A DNA stretch of 64,000 nucleotides, taken from positions 19,694,793 through 19,758,792 of the forward strand of contig OZ038435.1 in the NCBI GenBank assembly GCA_964036275.1, written 5' to 3'. The notes beneath the pieces are model-generated. The model was not told where the DNA came from, searched no databases, and saw only the letters and a list, made by a program, of their open reading frames with translations. Source of the stretch: Litoditis marina (lineage: Eukaryota > Nematoda > Chromadorea > Rhabditida > Rhabditidae). The position numbers and the translations under genes were made by a program. Positions 1 through 12,376 of this stretch are shown piece by piece (within the stretch, counting starts at the first letter, position 1; each line of letters opens with the position of its first letter).

Positions 1-112
1 ACACTCTCTCAACTTCTGGCAGGGAATCAACGACCGCTCGCCCCGCACCGCCCAATCAATCGAACCCTTCGCTGTCTTTATGGGGCAAATGGCGACTATA
101 TAGCGTGGGCTT
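1..112. repeat. End of foldback element family R0
   Basis: The stretch reads as one terminus of a MITE-like element. It carries the GATTGATTGAGC / GGGGCGAGCGGTCGTTGA motif in inverse orientation and ends in ATGGCGACTATA. The same terminus recurs at 40979-41190 and at both ends of 44610-45069 in opposite orientations. The other end of this copy lies left of the window. Confidence 0.7.
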
Positions 113-162
113 GCCTTCATATCGTAAGCCAGAAAAAGTATCACTATACGTCAAGTTTTCAG

Positions 163-3100
163 CTCATCGTTCTCTCGAACGAAGAAACCGGAATGTCGGT
201 AGATCAAAAGTTGAATCTGATGAGAAGTATGGTGGCGAATAAGAAATGCACGGCTTCAGTCTATGCCGCTCTTGACGACATTATGTGTACGTGAAAAAAA
301 AGGTTGAATTAGAGAACGACCATTTTTTTTATTCATCTATTTACATCGCAAAAATGTGCTACGTAGAGAGGACAGACAATTAACACCCAATATTGTACAG
401 ACGAACAGCAGGTTAATTATCGGCAAACCTGATTTTACACATGAATTAAACTCATGACTTTACAGTCGTTTCCGATTACCAATATACACGTATTCTGCAT
501 CCAAAAACATTCCGATTCTCCTGTAAACCTCATGAGAATTAGACAATGTAATAGTGAATCGCTAATTTTCACCAGTATTTCGAACAAATTCGCATAATTT
601 TTATCTAAGCGTTCTGGACGTGCGTGGCGATTCAACACAACCTCCTCATCTCTCTCTTTCTCTCTCTCTCTCACTTTTCTCTCTCTTTCTTTCTCCCTCT
701 CCCTCTTACCTATCCGTTTTTCTCTTCATTTTTCTCATTCTCCTCTTTCTTCCCTCCACTTTGCTTTATTTTCAGGGCTTCTGAACGTGCGTGGAGGCGA
801 TATTCGATACAACCCGCTCGCCTATTCCTACCTTCTCATAACACAGAATAAGGCTCATTTGTTCATTGACGAGAGAAAACTCAATCTGGAAGTGGGTTTG
901 TAAAAACACACTGGGTCTGGTTTTCTAACCCTCCCTGTCCCATTGTACCATTGTCCTATTTCAGTCGTCTCAAGATGTTAGCACCTTTGAATGGGACAGT
1001 TAGACTGTTAGACAACAAGAAACTTCAGGAATCAGACCCACATAAGCTTCACGCTCATAACTTTGAGTGCCTCTTCAATTTGATTCCATTAGGGTGACAG
1101 ATCAGAAAATTTCAAAGTGTTACATCTTTAGAGAAACCATAAATTGTTGGTAAGCAGAATTATCTCTACCCTTGCGGTCTGTGAGACGAGTTTCCGCAAA
1201 AACAACTGATTTGCATTTTGCTCAGTTCAAAACTTTTGATTTTTTAGCGCTCCTATCTCAGGTAGTTCGGGAGTTGAAGTTCGTTGTTATCCAACTTTTT
1301 GAAATTCAATTGATAACAGCTGATTTTTTTTAATAAAACAAACATTAGAAACACAACTTCACTGTGAACTGATAGTTTACCTGTTCTTCAATCCAACACT
1401 ATAGCTTCATTCGCGATTCCCGTTTTTCCACTTTTATTTATTGATTTTTTCTAGGTTCGTGCTCATCTTGCAAATATTTCAATTCACCCATATGAAGACG
1501 CAACCGACTGCTTGAAACGGTTCCACGAGATTGCATCAAAAGATAACAAATATCAAGTAGCAGTTTTTTCGACACTTGACAATCGATATTCTTGAAATCT
1601 CTAAAGATTTTATGCAATTTCATGAATTCGTACAAACTATCAGAGAAGGACTACTTTTTACCTATCTTTCACTCTCTCTTTTTGCCATTAACATACTGAC
1701 GGTTTCTCTAGCGACCGGAGATTTGATATGAAATCTTACTTTACTCATTTTCCGATGACGAGTATGTTAACAATTTCATTTGATCAAAACAGAACTTCAC
1801 TGCTCCACACATAATTATATTTCAATTGTAATTACACGTTTCTCCCTCACAAAGACAAAATTCAACCGACACTCATGTTCATCTCCGCATAATCACTGCA
1901 AAGAGTTACAAATAGTTGAAATGGACTATACTAGACGTGAATTGAATGGCGACGTAAAGTTTGCAATTCAATAAGGCATCGTGCACTTTGTCATTGCACG
2001 TTTCTGAGTTCTGCTGTGTTGAACATGTTTCACGCGACTGTGCGACTGATTAACAGAATATTATATAGGAAACGTGAAAATCATTGTTGCAGATGTTCGT
2101 GCCGACCTCCACCAACTATGCCATCGCAAGCATATTCGAGGATAGAATGAAGTTGGGAGTGTCCCCGGCTAGTGTCACCAAAACAGTGAAGAATGAAGTG
2201 GAGATACAGGGAACAAGAAACAGTCATGTAGGGTCTAGATTCCTGGCGGCATAGCAATTCCTCCAATCTCACGAGAAGTTCATATGAGTTTCTCATGAGA
2301 TACCTCATGAGCTACTCGTGAACTCTCAATGTTGTAGCATAGCAATCGATTGAATCTCATGAGAAGCTAATGCGAATAGCTCATGAGGTGTGTCATGAGG
2401 TTTTCGAGGGATTGCTACGCCGCCTGAGAAAAAATTCACTAACACACCTGGCGGCGAAGCAAACCGTCCAACCTCATGTGTAGTTCATATGAGTTTCTCA
2501 TGAGATACCTCATGGGCTACTCGTGAACTCTTGATGTTGTAGCATAGCAATCACTAGAATCTCATGAGAAACTCGTGCAAATAACTCATGAGCTGATCTC
2601 ATGAACTTTTGTGGGGATCGCTGCGCCGCCCGAACTAGTTTTCGAGTTTGCTTCATTGGGGCGGTCATAGCTTAGCTGCAGTTTCGGCCGAAAACTGACC
2701 ATAGTTTCTTACGTATAGGGTTCAATCAAGGCAATATAAGCAGCAAACTGCATTTTCTTCTTGAAATTTTTTTATCGATTATCTTTGTTTGTATAGATTC
2801 GGGACAGTGCTTTGGAGGTGGAGTTTCTGTACTGGTTGGAGCAAGAAATTGTCGTGAAAGAAAAGCAATACACAGAGATACAAGTCGCTGAAAAAGTCAG
2901 TTCCGGAATGTTTGAGAAGTTATATTTCCCAAATTATAAGCTATGTTTTTTAATCAACATTCACTATCCTACGTCTTTTATTAGTTCCTCTGGAAAACCT
3001 TTCATGTTCGGAGAGAATTGCAGTGACTGTATAATTTGTATGGAGCTAAGATTTGAATGTTTTACTAGTAGAATCAAGGTTCTTCAGATCTATACTTTCG

Positions 3101-6100
3101 ACTGGTGTAAAATGGACGTCATGTAACGAAAATAATTCTCAATCCGTTACAGATCCATGAACTCTATGCGAGCGATCCGAAATTTGTAGACTACAGGTTA
3201 GTTTAGTGTGATTTTGTTTGATGCAGTACCAACTATTTTTTCAAAAACTGCATGGAATTTCAAATTTCAATACATAAATCTATGTATTGCAATTTGAAAT
3301 TTTATACAGTTTATAACAAACTAGTTGGAACTGCGTCAGAAATATGTTGCGACGGAGTTCACTGCACATAGGCAGGGTCCATACTTTAACGTCGGCGTAT
3401 TACGCTCGTGATAACAGTGTGGAAATCATGATTATATAATTAATTTGGCGTATCCGCTGAATTTTGGCGTAGCGCCTTCGAAAATATCGTCCATACATTT
3501 TTTGAAGTAATACGCAGAACTCAAATACGCCGCTTTCTCGATTTGAGACGCGTTTTACGTTTGAAGTTTCAAAGGTCTGAAAAACACTGACATTTTTAAG
3601 GAGTTGACTCGAAATATGTATATATATATATTTTTATATTATTGTATTTCGATATTTTGAAAAACTTGGTAGTTTTACTATTTTCAAAATTCCCAAGTGA
3701 AGGAAATCCATATGAAATCGAAAGTTGTTCATTTTCGACATCAGCGTAGTGAAACGCGTATTACGCCGCGCGTATTATATCGAATTGTTTTACATGCTTC
3801 TTGGCGTATATTACGCGAGCGTATACTGTTAGTCAACGGCACATTCCGTGAAACATGCTAAACACAGCAGAGCTCAGAAACGTGCAAAGACAAAGTGCAC
3901 GATGCCTTATTAGAATGTGTTACGTGACAAATCAATTTACTTCAAGTATAACAGTCCATTTTTCAGTTTTGCCAGTTACTCGGCTGCGGGTCAAAATGCG
4001 GGTCTTCCCCACTACCAACCCCACGGACATACTCTTGTCACCAAGGACAAGGTCTATTTGCTCGACTCTGGCGCTCACTATAGGTACGGTAGGCCTCGCA
4101 AGCGTGAACCAATACAGGGTAGTATTTGGTCTGGCTCAGAAAACCTACGATAGTTTTTATTGAGTTGATAAGATTACTAGTAGCATATTGCGCTCCGATT
4201 GGATAAGTTAGCATTGTGAATGCTCAGCAACACATATTTACCTCCATGACTGCACAGTGCGTTTTCACACACGTTTTGAGTGACTATTTCTTTTATCCGG
4301 TAGAAGGTATTTTGATGTTTCGAACAAATATTCATAATTATGGATTATGTTTTCTGTCTTCATCCAATCTTCAACACACGTTCAGAGACGGTACAACGGA
4401 TGTGACCCGCACAGTCTGGCTGGCTAACCGGACGGAAATCCCGGAGGAATTCGTCTTGCACAACACTCTTGTCCTGAAGGGACACATTGATCTGGCCAAG
4501 ACCATATTCCCGCGGGGGACACTGGGTGAGAAACAGACCATTTGTTTTGTTTTCCAAAGTTTGTCAGAAATTTATAACAGTTATTTACTTTTGTTATGAA
4601 GTTGTGAATAAGGTGTAGTGTAGGTTTGTGAAGCCACGGACACTCCGTTCACGAATACGTAGCAGATAATGTATGCTGTAGCACAACGACCCTTTCCATT
4701 TTAGTCACCGTTCCATCGGCAATGAAAAAGTGCACGATTCATCATTAGAAGGCTAAGTTCACGTGACCATCAAATTTACTCCCAGTAATGTGTACGTACT
4801 CACACAACTTGGTCCGATACCTCGTGTGAGACGGTCTTGTATTCCGAGATCGGCATGTCGCATGTGTACAATTCTGATACATACAGGAACTGCCCTGGAG
4901 GTATTGGCGCGTCAGTCACTATGGAAATACGGACTGAATTACGGGCATGGAACGGGACATGGAGTGGGACATTTCCTCAATGTACACGAGGGACCAGGTC
5001 AGTTGTAACTCGTTCTGAGTACGCAGTTATCCTATTTCGTCTCTCACTTCAATACTATGTTGTGTAACTTCCATCTTGGCGGGATGTGAGAACAGATGAA
5101 TGGTTCATGTTTGAGAAGACGCAGGATAAAATTGGGATAAATACGGCCTCGGGCGAAGAAACGAGTTCGTGAATTGTATGATACGGAATTTTGACTTGAA
5201 AGATCCGATAACCGTTCAATTTCATGATGTTTCGTTGATGAAATTGCGTGCATACGATCGAGTGATCAGTTTCTGCTAATAAGCCATATCGAGTTGAAAG
5301 TAATATTTTACTCAAAATATTTATGCCGTGTGTTAGAAAGTTTTTCCATACAATCAAGACAGTGATTACATAAAAGTATCTGCAGAGGAGTGGGTCTGTA
5401 TATGGAAATTTAGGCACGGGTGAGCTTTATTTCAACTCGTGCGGTCCGCCATGAAAATACCGCGCCGAGTGGGATCGAACCATGGTATTTTGAGCTCTAG
5501 TGCGCACACAACCAGTCGACCACTCGCCCCCTTGCCGAGAAACGGTTGTTTCTGTAACTTTTCCGAAACTCGTGAAAATTCCAGCTGGATTCGGTTCTTC
5601 TTCTCGCGCAGGTAGATCAAACAAAGGCCATGAGGTCAGACGAAGTCAGGTGATCACAATTGAACCAGGATATTACTCGGAGGGAAGATGGGGGACACGC
5701 ATTGAGAACAGTTATGAGGTACGAATCACACAATTAACCTAATGATTTTAATGATAATGATAATAGACTTCATTCGTAAAGTGCTGGAAAAAATATATTA
5801 TTCGGAGAAGAGAAACAAGATAACACTTGACTGTTGATAAATGCTTCTCAATCTTGCGAAATTTACATTAAATTTTGGAAGATAACAATTTCATGAAAAC
5901 AACAGAGCATCGTGAGAAGATGAGACCTTCTTCGAATTACCACAGTTGAACGAAATGAAAATCGGTAAAGAACGAAAATTAGATTCTACAAAGTCTAGGT
6001 TCAGTACTATCCAAGAATAATGCTAGACGGAAAATACATAAGTCTCTGACTGCTTAGTTGCTACGGTCGTACTACGGAAAAACTAGCACGTGACCTACGA

Positions 6101-9100
6101 CAGTGGATAGCAGAGAATGCTATCTCGGAATAATAACTGTTCAAAGTAGGACGATTATGTGCTCGAATCTCGGCGCGTCAGTCTTTTAAACTGCAATTGA
6201 AAAATACATTGCAGTCTAAAGGACTGAAGCGTTGAGATTGGAGCACATAATCGTCATTCTTTAAGTCGATACCTACCGAGTGGACTTTCATTGCAAAATA
6301 ATGAAGTGCCCCTGTTACTAGTTTGAGATGGAGGAATTGAGACAAGAGAAAGGAGAGAAGAAGAGATTATTCACACCGTTGAATCAAAGATGTGTTGCAT
6401 GGTCATTGAACTATAAGAAAACTAGGGGGTTGGAATAATTATACAGAGCTACGCTGCTCGTATAAAGAAGCTCGGTTAACTGTTGATATCGTAATGGTAA
6501 CGCAATGATAACTAAGGGAAACGATATGAGAAAGTTATAGTCATTCTAAACCAACTGCGATAGTTCGCAAATACAGAGAATTCTCAAACTCTTCAAAGAG
6601 GTAGTTCCAATAGAAACAGCTGAACACCGTTCTCATATCTGAATACCGATGTGTTTGTAGTTTGATTTTCCATATTTCAGGCAGGACTAATCTAACATGG
6701 AGTGTTTTACGATAAATTACATTTTATATATAAATTCTAGGTTCTACCAGCTGAGGTATTCTCGGGAGCCGAGAACTATCTCACTCTCCGAAGTCTGACT
6801 CTGGTCCCGATCGAACTGAACATAGTGGAAAAAAGTCTTCTCGACAAAGAAGAAGTCAGTTTTTTTTGGTAAATTTCATACAGATAGTGTACTCTGCCAC
6901 TCACACTAATTGTGGCGTTAACGTGTGAGTCTTAATTTGGGAACTGGCCACGATTTTTGGATTTGGAATATCCATACTTGGATACTTGCTAATCGCGCGC
7001 AGCGCGAAGCGCTGTGCGAGATTTGTCTTTGGTCCGGCTAATGCGCGCTTCCGTTTTTTTAGTTTCTCCTCAAAAAGGCTGAAATTCGCAAAACAAAGTT
7101 TTTATTGATGTACTTGTTTTCTATAGCTAATTCCCTAACCGTGTTTCAAATTTGAGCGAAATCGGTCAAGTTTGAGCCAAGTTATGACCTCATGCGCTTC
7201 ATCAAGAGCGCCAACTTCCGTCGTGTGTGGGTGTGTGGGTGGGTGGGTAGGTGGGTGGTGACAAGAAAAGTAAACCCAGTTCAAGAGTTTCTACTCAACG
7301 GAATTCGTTGAAAATTGTGGAAGACATGTGATACCTACTCAAACACTCGCGGAGCAAAAAAAATTCAAGAAAAAATTGTTTTACCCAAAGTTATAGACAT
7401 TTTTCGGAACGTGTCTGCGTCTCTCCATTTAGCACGCTCTCTCACTCTCTCTGTCCGGTCGACAACTCAAACTGTATTGTGACTTAGAGTAACAATTACC
7501 GATTTGCTCGAAAATTGAAATATTATGCCATCGTGACTTTTATTTGAGTATGAAGTATTCTATTCCTGACGTCCTTCAGGATTCTGGAGACCGGATGACG
7601 TCATTTTTGAAAAGTGCAAAGTTGACGTCACATATATTTTTAAACGATGGTAATATCTTAGAAAGGGTCAATTAACGGTGAAACTCAATCTGAGAGTGAT
7701 GTATTCTGGGATTCTGGAGACCAGATGACGTCATTTTTGAAAAGTGCAAAGTTGACGTCACATATATTTTTAAACGATGGTAATATAGAAAGGGTCAATT
7801 AACTGTGAAACTCAATCTAAAAGTGACGTATTCTGAGATTCTGGAGACCAGATGACGTCATTTTTGGAAAGTGCAAAGTTGACGTCACATATATTTTTAA
7901 ACAATGGTAATATCTTAGAAAGGGTCAATTAACGGTGAAACTCAATCTGAGAGTGATTTATTCTGGGATTCTGGAGACCAGATGACGTCGATTTTGAAAA
8001 GTGCAAAGTTGACGTCACATATATTTTCAAACGATAGTAATATCTTAGAAAGGGTCAATTAACGGTGAAACTCAATCTGAGAGTGATGTATTCTGGGATT
8101 CTGGAGACCGGATGACGTCATTTTTGAAAAGTGCAAAGTTGACGTCACATATATTTTTAAACGATGGTAATATCTTAGAAAGGGTCAATCAACGGAGAAA
8201 CTCAATCTAAAAGTGACGTATTCTGAGATTCTGGAGACCAGATGACGTCATTTTTGAAAAGTGCAAAGTTGACGTCACATATATTTTTAAACGAAGGTAA
8301 TATCTTAGAAAGGGTCAATCAACGGAGAAACTCAATCTAAAAGTGACGTATTCTGAGATTCTGGAGACCAGATGACGTCATTTTTGAAAAGTGCAAATTT
8401 GACGTCACATATATTTTTAAACGATGGCAATATCTTAGAAAGGGTCAATTAACGGTGAAACTCAATCTGAGAGTGATGTATTCTGGGATTCTGGAGACCA
8501 GATGACGTCATTTTTGAAAAGTGCAAAGTTGACGTCACATATATTTTTAAACGATGGTAATATCTTAGAAAGGGTCAATTAACGGTGAAACTCAATCTGA
8601 GAGTGATGTATTCTGGGATTCTGGAGACCAGATGACGTCATCTTTGAAAAGTGCAAAGTTGACGTCACATATATTTTTAAACGATGGTAATATCTTAGAA
8701 AGGGTCAATTAACGGTGAAACTCAATCTGAGAGTGATGTATTCTGGGATTCTGGAGACCAGATGACGTCATTTTTGAAAAGTGCAAAGTTGACGTCACAT
8801 ATATTTTTAAACGATGGTAATATAGAAAGGGTCAATTAACTGTGAAACTCAATCTGAGAGTGATGTTTTCTGGGATTCTGGAGACCAGATGACGTCGATT
8901 TTGACAAGTGCAAATTTGCCGTCACATATATTTTTAAACGATGGTAATATCTTAGAAAGGGTCAATTAACGGTGAAACTCAATCTGAGAGTGATGTATTC
9001 TGGGATTCTGGAGACCAGATGAAGTCGATTTTGAAAAGTGCAAAGTTGACGTCACATATATTTTCAAATACTGAAAATATCTTAAAAATGGTATATTAAC

Positions 9101-10440
9101 GACAAAACTTTATGTAAATATGACTTATTCTGGAAATCAGAAGGCCAGATGAGGTCAACTCTCAAAAATTGACGTGAAATATGTTTTCGAATGCTGAAAG
9201 TTTCTTAGAAATGGTCAATTTACGATGAAACTTCATTCAAACATGACGTATTCTGGGATTCTGAAGAGCAGAGGGCAGAAAGTAAGTTTTTAGAACTGCA
9301 ATGTTGACGTCATATTTTTCTCAAATGATAGTAATACTCGGCAAGTGGTTCATTAAGAAAACAATTTTATCTGCACCGTACAGATCAAACCACTTCTCTA
9401 CATACCTACGGCATGTAAACAAAAAGAGAAAAATTCATGAAAAAGTGGGGGCCCAACGACTGTGAGATTTGTCTTCTGCTGTGCGCCCCTTAGACAACTA
9501 CTCTCAAATGGAGCAGCTACTGCTACAAAAACCGAAAAATACTCATGTATAACTGTTAATTACAAACATACAAAAGTCGTAAAATATTTTTTCAAACCTG
9601 TAAACTAGAATCTGTGAATAACCGAAAAATACTAATATACTCAAGTATAACTGTTCATTACAAACATACAAAAGTCGTAAAATATTTTCTCAAACCTGTA
9701 AACTAGAATCTACAAATCACAGATGTTAACTCAACGTAGTCAATTATAGAGTTCCTGGTTTTGTGCACAATGGTTGGTGTTTTTGATCATTACTTCAATT
9801 CTAGGTGCTATAACGTTCGGCATATTATTCAACAGTTGTTCTCTCTTTCGCAGCTGTGACTTGTAGATTCTAGTTTACAGGTTTGAGAAAATATTTTACG
9901 ACTTTTGTATGTTTGTAATGAACAGTTATACTTGAGTATATTAGTATTTTTCGGTTATTCACAGATTCTAGTTTACAGGTTTGAAAAAATATTTTACGAC
10001 TTTTGTATGTTTGTAATTAACAGTTATACATGAGTATTTTTCGGTTTTTGTAGCAGTAGCTGCTCCATTTGAGAGTAGTTGTCTAAGGGGCGCACAGCAG
10101 AAGACAAATCTCACAGTCGTTGGGCCCCCACTTTTTCATGAATCTTTATTATTTTGTGGTAATTGAGTTTTGAACTCACTTTCACTATTTTCTAGAACAA
10201 TACAAAGCAAACTACCAGTAAACTCACGAACCTTCATTAGAAAATATGAATCTTCGAGATAATTAATTTTGTTGGTGTTTTTGTAACAACTTGTACTTTT
10301 ACTTTTTTATACAACTCATTCAGATTGCCTGGTTAAACGAATACCACGGCCGGGTACTGACCGTCATCGGGCCGATTTTACTTGAGAAGAACAAGATGGA
10401 AGAACTGAACTGGCTCACCGAGAAATGTCGTGCCATTTAG
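163..10440 (+). CDS. app-1: Xaa-Pro aminopeptidase, copy 1 (5' partial)
   Basis: Cytosolic aminopeptidase P (family M24B, 'pita-bread' fold) removes N-terminal residues that precede proline, using two divalent metal ions. Exons: 163-286, 776-891, 1455-1556, 2093-2227, 2797-2895, 3153-3196, 3967-4083, 4386-4525, 4887-4997, 5612-5718, 6741-6854, 10324-10440 (stop TAG). All phases join, giving about 441 C-terminal residues of a usual ~615. The expected metal-site motifs are visible: [17 protein letters not shown] (two Asp), HGTGHGVGH (His), TIEPGYY and GTRIENSYE (two Glu), plus the PHY histidine. The first visible exon encodes [16 protein letters not shown], corresponding to copy 2 exon 5, so about four upstream exons lie outside the window. 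The last intron (6855-10323) is 3.5 kb and full of repeats. The spacer between HEGP and TIEP differs from copy 2. Confidence 0.93.
2240..2632. repeat. CTCATGAG-palindrome element, two copies
   Basis: Two adjacent copies of a ~190 bp element built largely from reiterated CTCATGAG or close variants, each bounded by GGCGGC(A/G)(T/A)AGCAA-like ends. They lie in an intron of app-1 copy 1, starting 13 bp after the exon ending at 2227. Related copies occur at 13800-14135, 19660-19840, 27000-27386, 46425-46630 and 51382-51555. Confidence 0.75.
3827..3957. repeat. Palindromic element family R6 (ACACAGCAGAGCTCAG core)
   Basis: Imperfect palindrome with GTCACGTGAAAC-like ends and the internal block ACACAGCAGAGCTCAGAAAC. 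It abuts the exon that starts at 3967. Relatives are seen near 1970-2055, 36371-36485, 39257-39372, 40250-40395 and 51158-51290. Confidence 0.6.
5411..5560 (-). repeat. tRNA-like repeat (Ser/Leu-type core), intronic
   Basis: On the minus strand the core resembles a type-II tRNA gene: a GGCGAGTGG-like A box and a GGTTCGATCCC-like B box, flanked by a GTGCGGTCCGCCATGAA tail. The same unit with the same tail occurs at 45225-45405. No intact acceptor stem is visible, so this is read as a tRNA-derived repeat rather than a tRNA gene. Confidence 0.5.
6139..6264. repeat. MITE family R5 (GGACGATTATGTG termini)
   Basis: Foldback unit with AGTAGGACGATTATGTG at one end and CACATAATCGTC at the other, around the central pair TTTAAACTGCAATT / ATTGCAGT. 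Further copies: 17508-17640, 18543-18657, 50785-50905, 51775-51875 (degraded), 57785-57905 and 61420-61540. Confidence 0.7.
7581..9130. repeat. ~130 bp tandem satellite, 12 units, CRE-rich
   Basis: Head-to-tail units start (ATTCTGGAGA) at 7581, 7711, 7838, 7968, 8098, 8228, 8358, 8488, 8618, 8748, 8875 and 9005, followed by decayed units to about 9330. Nine intervals are 130 bp and two are 127 bp, the latter lacking CTT in TAATATCTTAGAAAG. Most units contain two perfect TGACGTCA octamers, in GATGACGTCATTTTT and GTTGACGTCACATAT. The array lies inside the last intron of app-1 copy 1. Confidence 0.95.
9433..10143. repeat. Long inverted repeat (two 290 bp arms, 131 bp loop)
   Basis: Left arm 9433-9722 and right arm 9854-10143 are reverse complements over their full length with very few mismatches seen by eye. 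The arms start with ATTCATGAAAAAGTGGGGGC and contain an internal duplication (the AAAGTCGTAAAATATTTT block occurs twice per arm). It is intronic, ending 180 bp before the last exon of app-1 copy 1, so the pre-mRNA could form a long hairpin. Confidence 0.93.
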
Positions 10441-10643
10441 ATGAATTCCGTCTTTTTCTTTTATTAAAACGAAAGCACATGAAATTCTTACAATTGGCTG
10501 ATATTGGCCGTGTTATGAGAGGCCTTGATTGGAATGAACTATTAGCATGTCCTCATTGACTGTGGCCGGACCGATTCTCTTAGGGGAAAAAGAAGATGTG
10601 GGTCTGCTGTCTTTTAGTGTGTCGCATCAGAACGCGTACTCTC

Positions 10644-10842
10644 TATAGTGAGTGCCGCATTCATAAATTTCTGTCTCTTACCAAAATCGAAGCTGCGAAG
10701 TAACAGATTTGTAGTGAGGCGCTCACCACTGCCCTACTAGAGTACACAAACAGCAAGCTTTGGCATCGAAGACATTTGTGCGTACACAGCGAAAAGTGAG
10801 ATATACAGTACCCTCCCAACTTTCCGTTGACGACGACTATAT
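10644..10842 (-). repeat. tRNA-core MITE family R1
   Basis: Unit bounded by TATAGTCGTCGCC-like and GGCACTCACTATA-like ends (minus orientation here, decayed). In better copies the interior carries TAGCGCAGTGGTTAGCGCC and GGTTCGATTCC, resembling Pol III A and B boxes. Other copies: 17235-17415 (-), 23378-23568 (+), 23897-24093 (-), 26311-26568 (-, interrupted), 27064-27250 (-), 36589-36784 (-), 43447-43644 (+) and 56659-57050 (nested). Confidence 0.75.
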
Positions 10843-11201
10843 TTACCATTCAATCCTGCCCCCCCCCCCTTTAACAAACTAGGTTAGACATGTGTTCAAT
10901 TCGAATGTTTCAAGCAAGACAGAACTTTAATACAACTGGCCGGTTGGACGAGGACGATGACCGTATTCTGTAGTTGGACCGAGCTTGGAGGAAACAAAAA
11001 AGGATCTGGGGTGGTTGAGAGAGAAATACAAAGATTTCGACACATATGAAGGAATGAATAATAACAATACTAATAATAATAATAATACTAATACTGATTC
11101 ATCTAATTGTAATATGATAATAACACTATGTTAATTATTATTCTTGCAATGATATAAAGGAACTTGAATGTGACATTAAATGTGGGCACTGACAACTATC
11201 T

Positions 11202-11322
11202 GAGGCCGTATGCATGAAACATCCCGGGCCGGATTGGGATGCTATCCCGAGCTATTTCCCGGCCAATTCAGCTCGGGATAGCATTCCAACCCGGCTCGGG
11301 ATGTTTCATGCATACGGCCTCT
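11202..11322. repeat. Near-perfect hairpin element
   Basis: Starts GAGGCCGTATGCATGAAAC and ends with its reverse complement, with GC-rich inner arms (ATCCCGAGC / GCTCGGGAT) and a very short loop. A truncated relative (GGCCATATGCATAAAACATC) is at 63640-63680. Confidence 0.75.
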
Positions 11323-12057
11323 GGCATTTTGTCTACTGGTGAATCATTCAGCATTAAATATGATTGGACTTGAAGTTTGGAGGTGTTTCGCGCACAATTC
11401 GAAATTCTCCGTTATTCTCTCAAAATGTCATTCAAAAAACAACGTGAAATGTTAGCTAGTTACCTGAAAATGTCTGAATCATGTACAGGTGGTCCACAAT
11501 ATTGTGTTGTGCACACTAGTCTCCAGACACACAAACAGTAAAAAGGGTGAATAATAAAATTGAACTGAGATATTTTCTCGTTTTTCTCTCTCTCAGTTTT
11601 CTCATTGTCTTCTATTTTCTGACAAAAGAGTAGTTCCCTGCTTTTCTCTGACCAAACAACTCCACTATCTCTCCAGCTGTCCCCAATATGGTTGTTTAAT
11701 ATTCCTAGACACAAAAACTGAGTTGAATTGAATTCTCAAAAAATGTAATGTGTTATTAGAATTCATTCCAAACCATGGAATAAATCGAGAATTTTTCGTG
11801 TTCCAACGAACATAGGAAGAAACATCCAATCATTTTCGAGACACCATCTTGCGATGCGCCTGCTTTTACAGCTCTTTCTCTCCGTTTTGGCAGTTGCCGC
11901 CAGGTTGGTCAAGTTTTGAATGTAGGGTTGAAACTCGGAATTCACGAAAAAGTACACCATAATTGTAGTACACCTCTCGAACGGTGTGTACTCAGGTCTA
12001 AACAGTAGTTGTAAGGGATTCAGACTTTCAACTTGGAATTGTTATATGGGTTCGATT

Positions 12058-12376
12058 TAGGGTTGTTACTCGAGTTGAAAATTACAAGTTTTCGAATTTT
12101 GTGTTAAACTCGAAAAACTGGAATTTCGGGTTCTCGAGTTTGTTCGTTGAGTTTCGGGATTTCATCGAGACAAAAAATGAGAATTGTTTGGGAATTTCTA
12201 ATTTTTTCGCATGATCATGCGATAATTGTGAAAAAAAAGCATTTTATTTGTGAAATAGCTGAGAAAATGCTATAAAACGCTTATTTGTCTCTCGTTCCTG
12301 ACTTGGAACGAAGTCAAACTCGAAACTCGAAGTTTCGAGATTTTTTCGAAATTCGAGTTTGGCATTAACAACCCTA
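12058..12376. repeat. CTCGAAA-rich foldback element
   Basis: Terminal inverted repeat TAGGGTTGTTA ... TAACAACCCTA enclosing many CTCGAAA / TTTCGAG words in both orientations. Related CTCGAAA-rich tracts are at 25317-25515 and 33590-33870, and a truncated end is at about 61913-61955. Confidence 0.65.

Noticed and set aside
624..851. Ser/Leu/Phe-rich plus frames at 624-851 and 15620-15896
   Set aside because: They read the CT-rich polypyrimidine tract before the app-1 exons at 776 and 15803 and continue through those exons out of frame.
7581..9130. CRISPR array
   Set aside because: The units are contiguous near-identical ~130 bp repeats with no unique spacers, in a eukaryotic intron.
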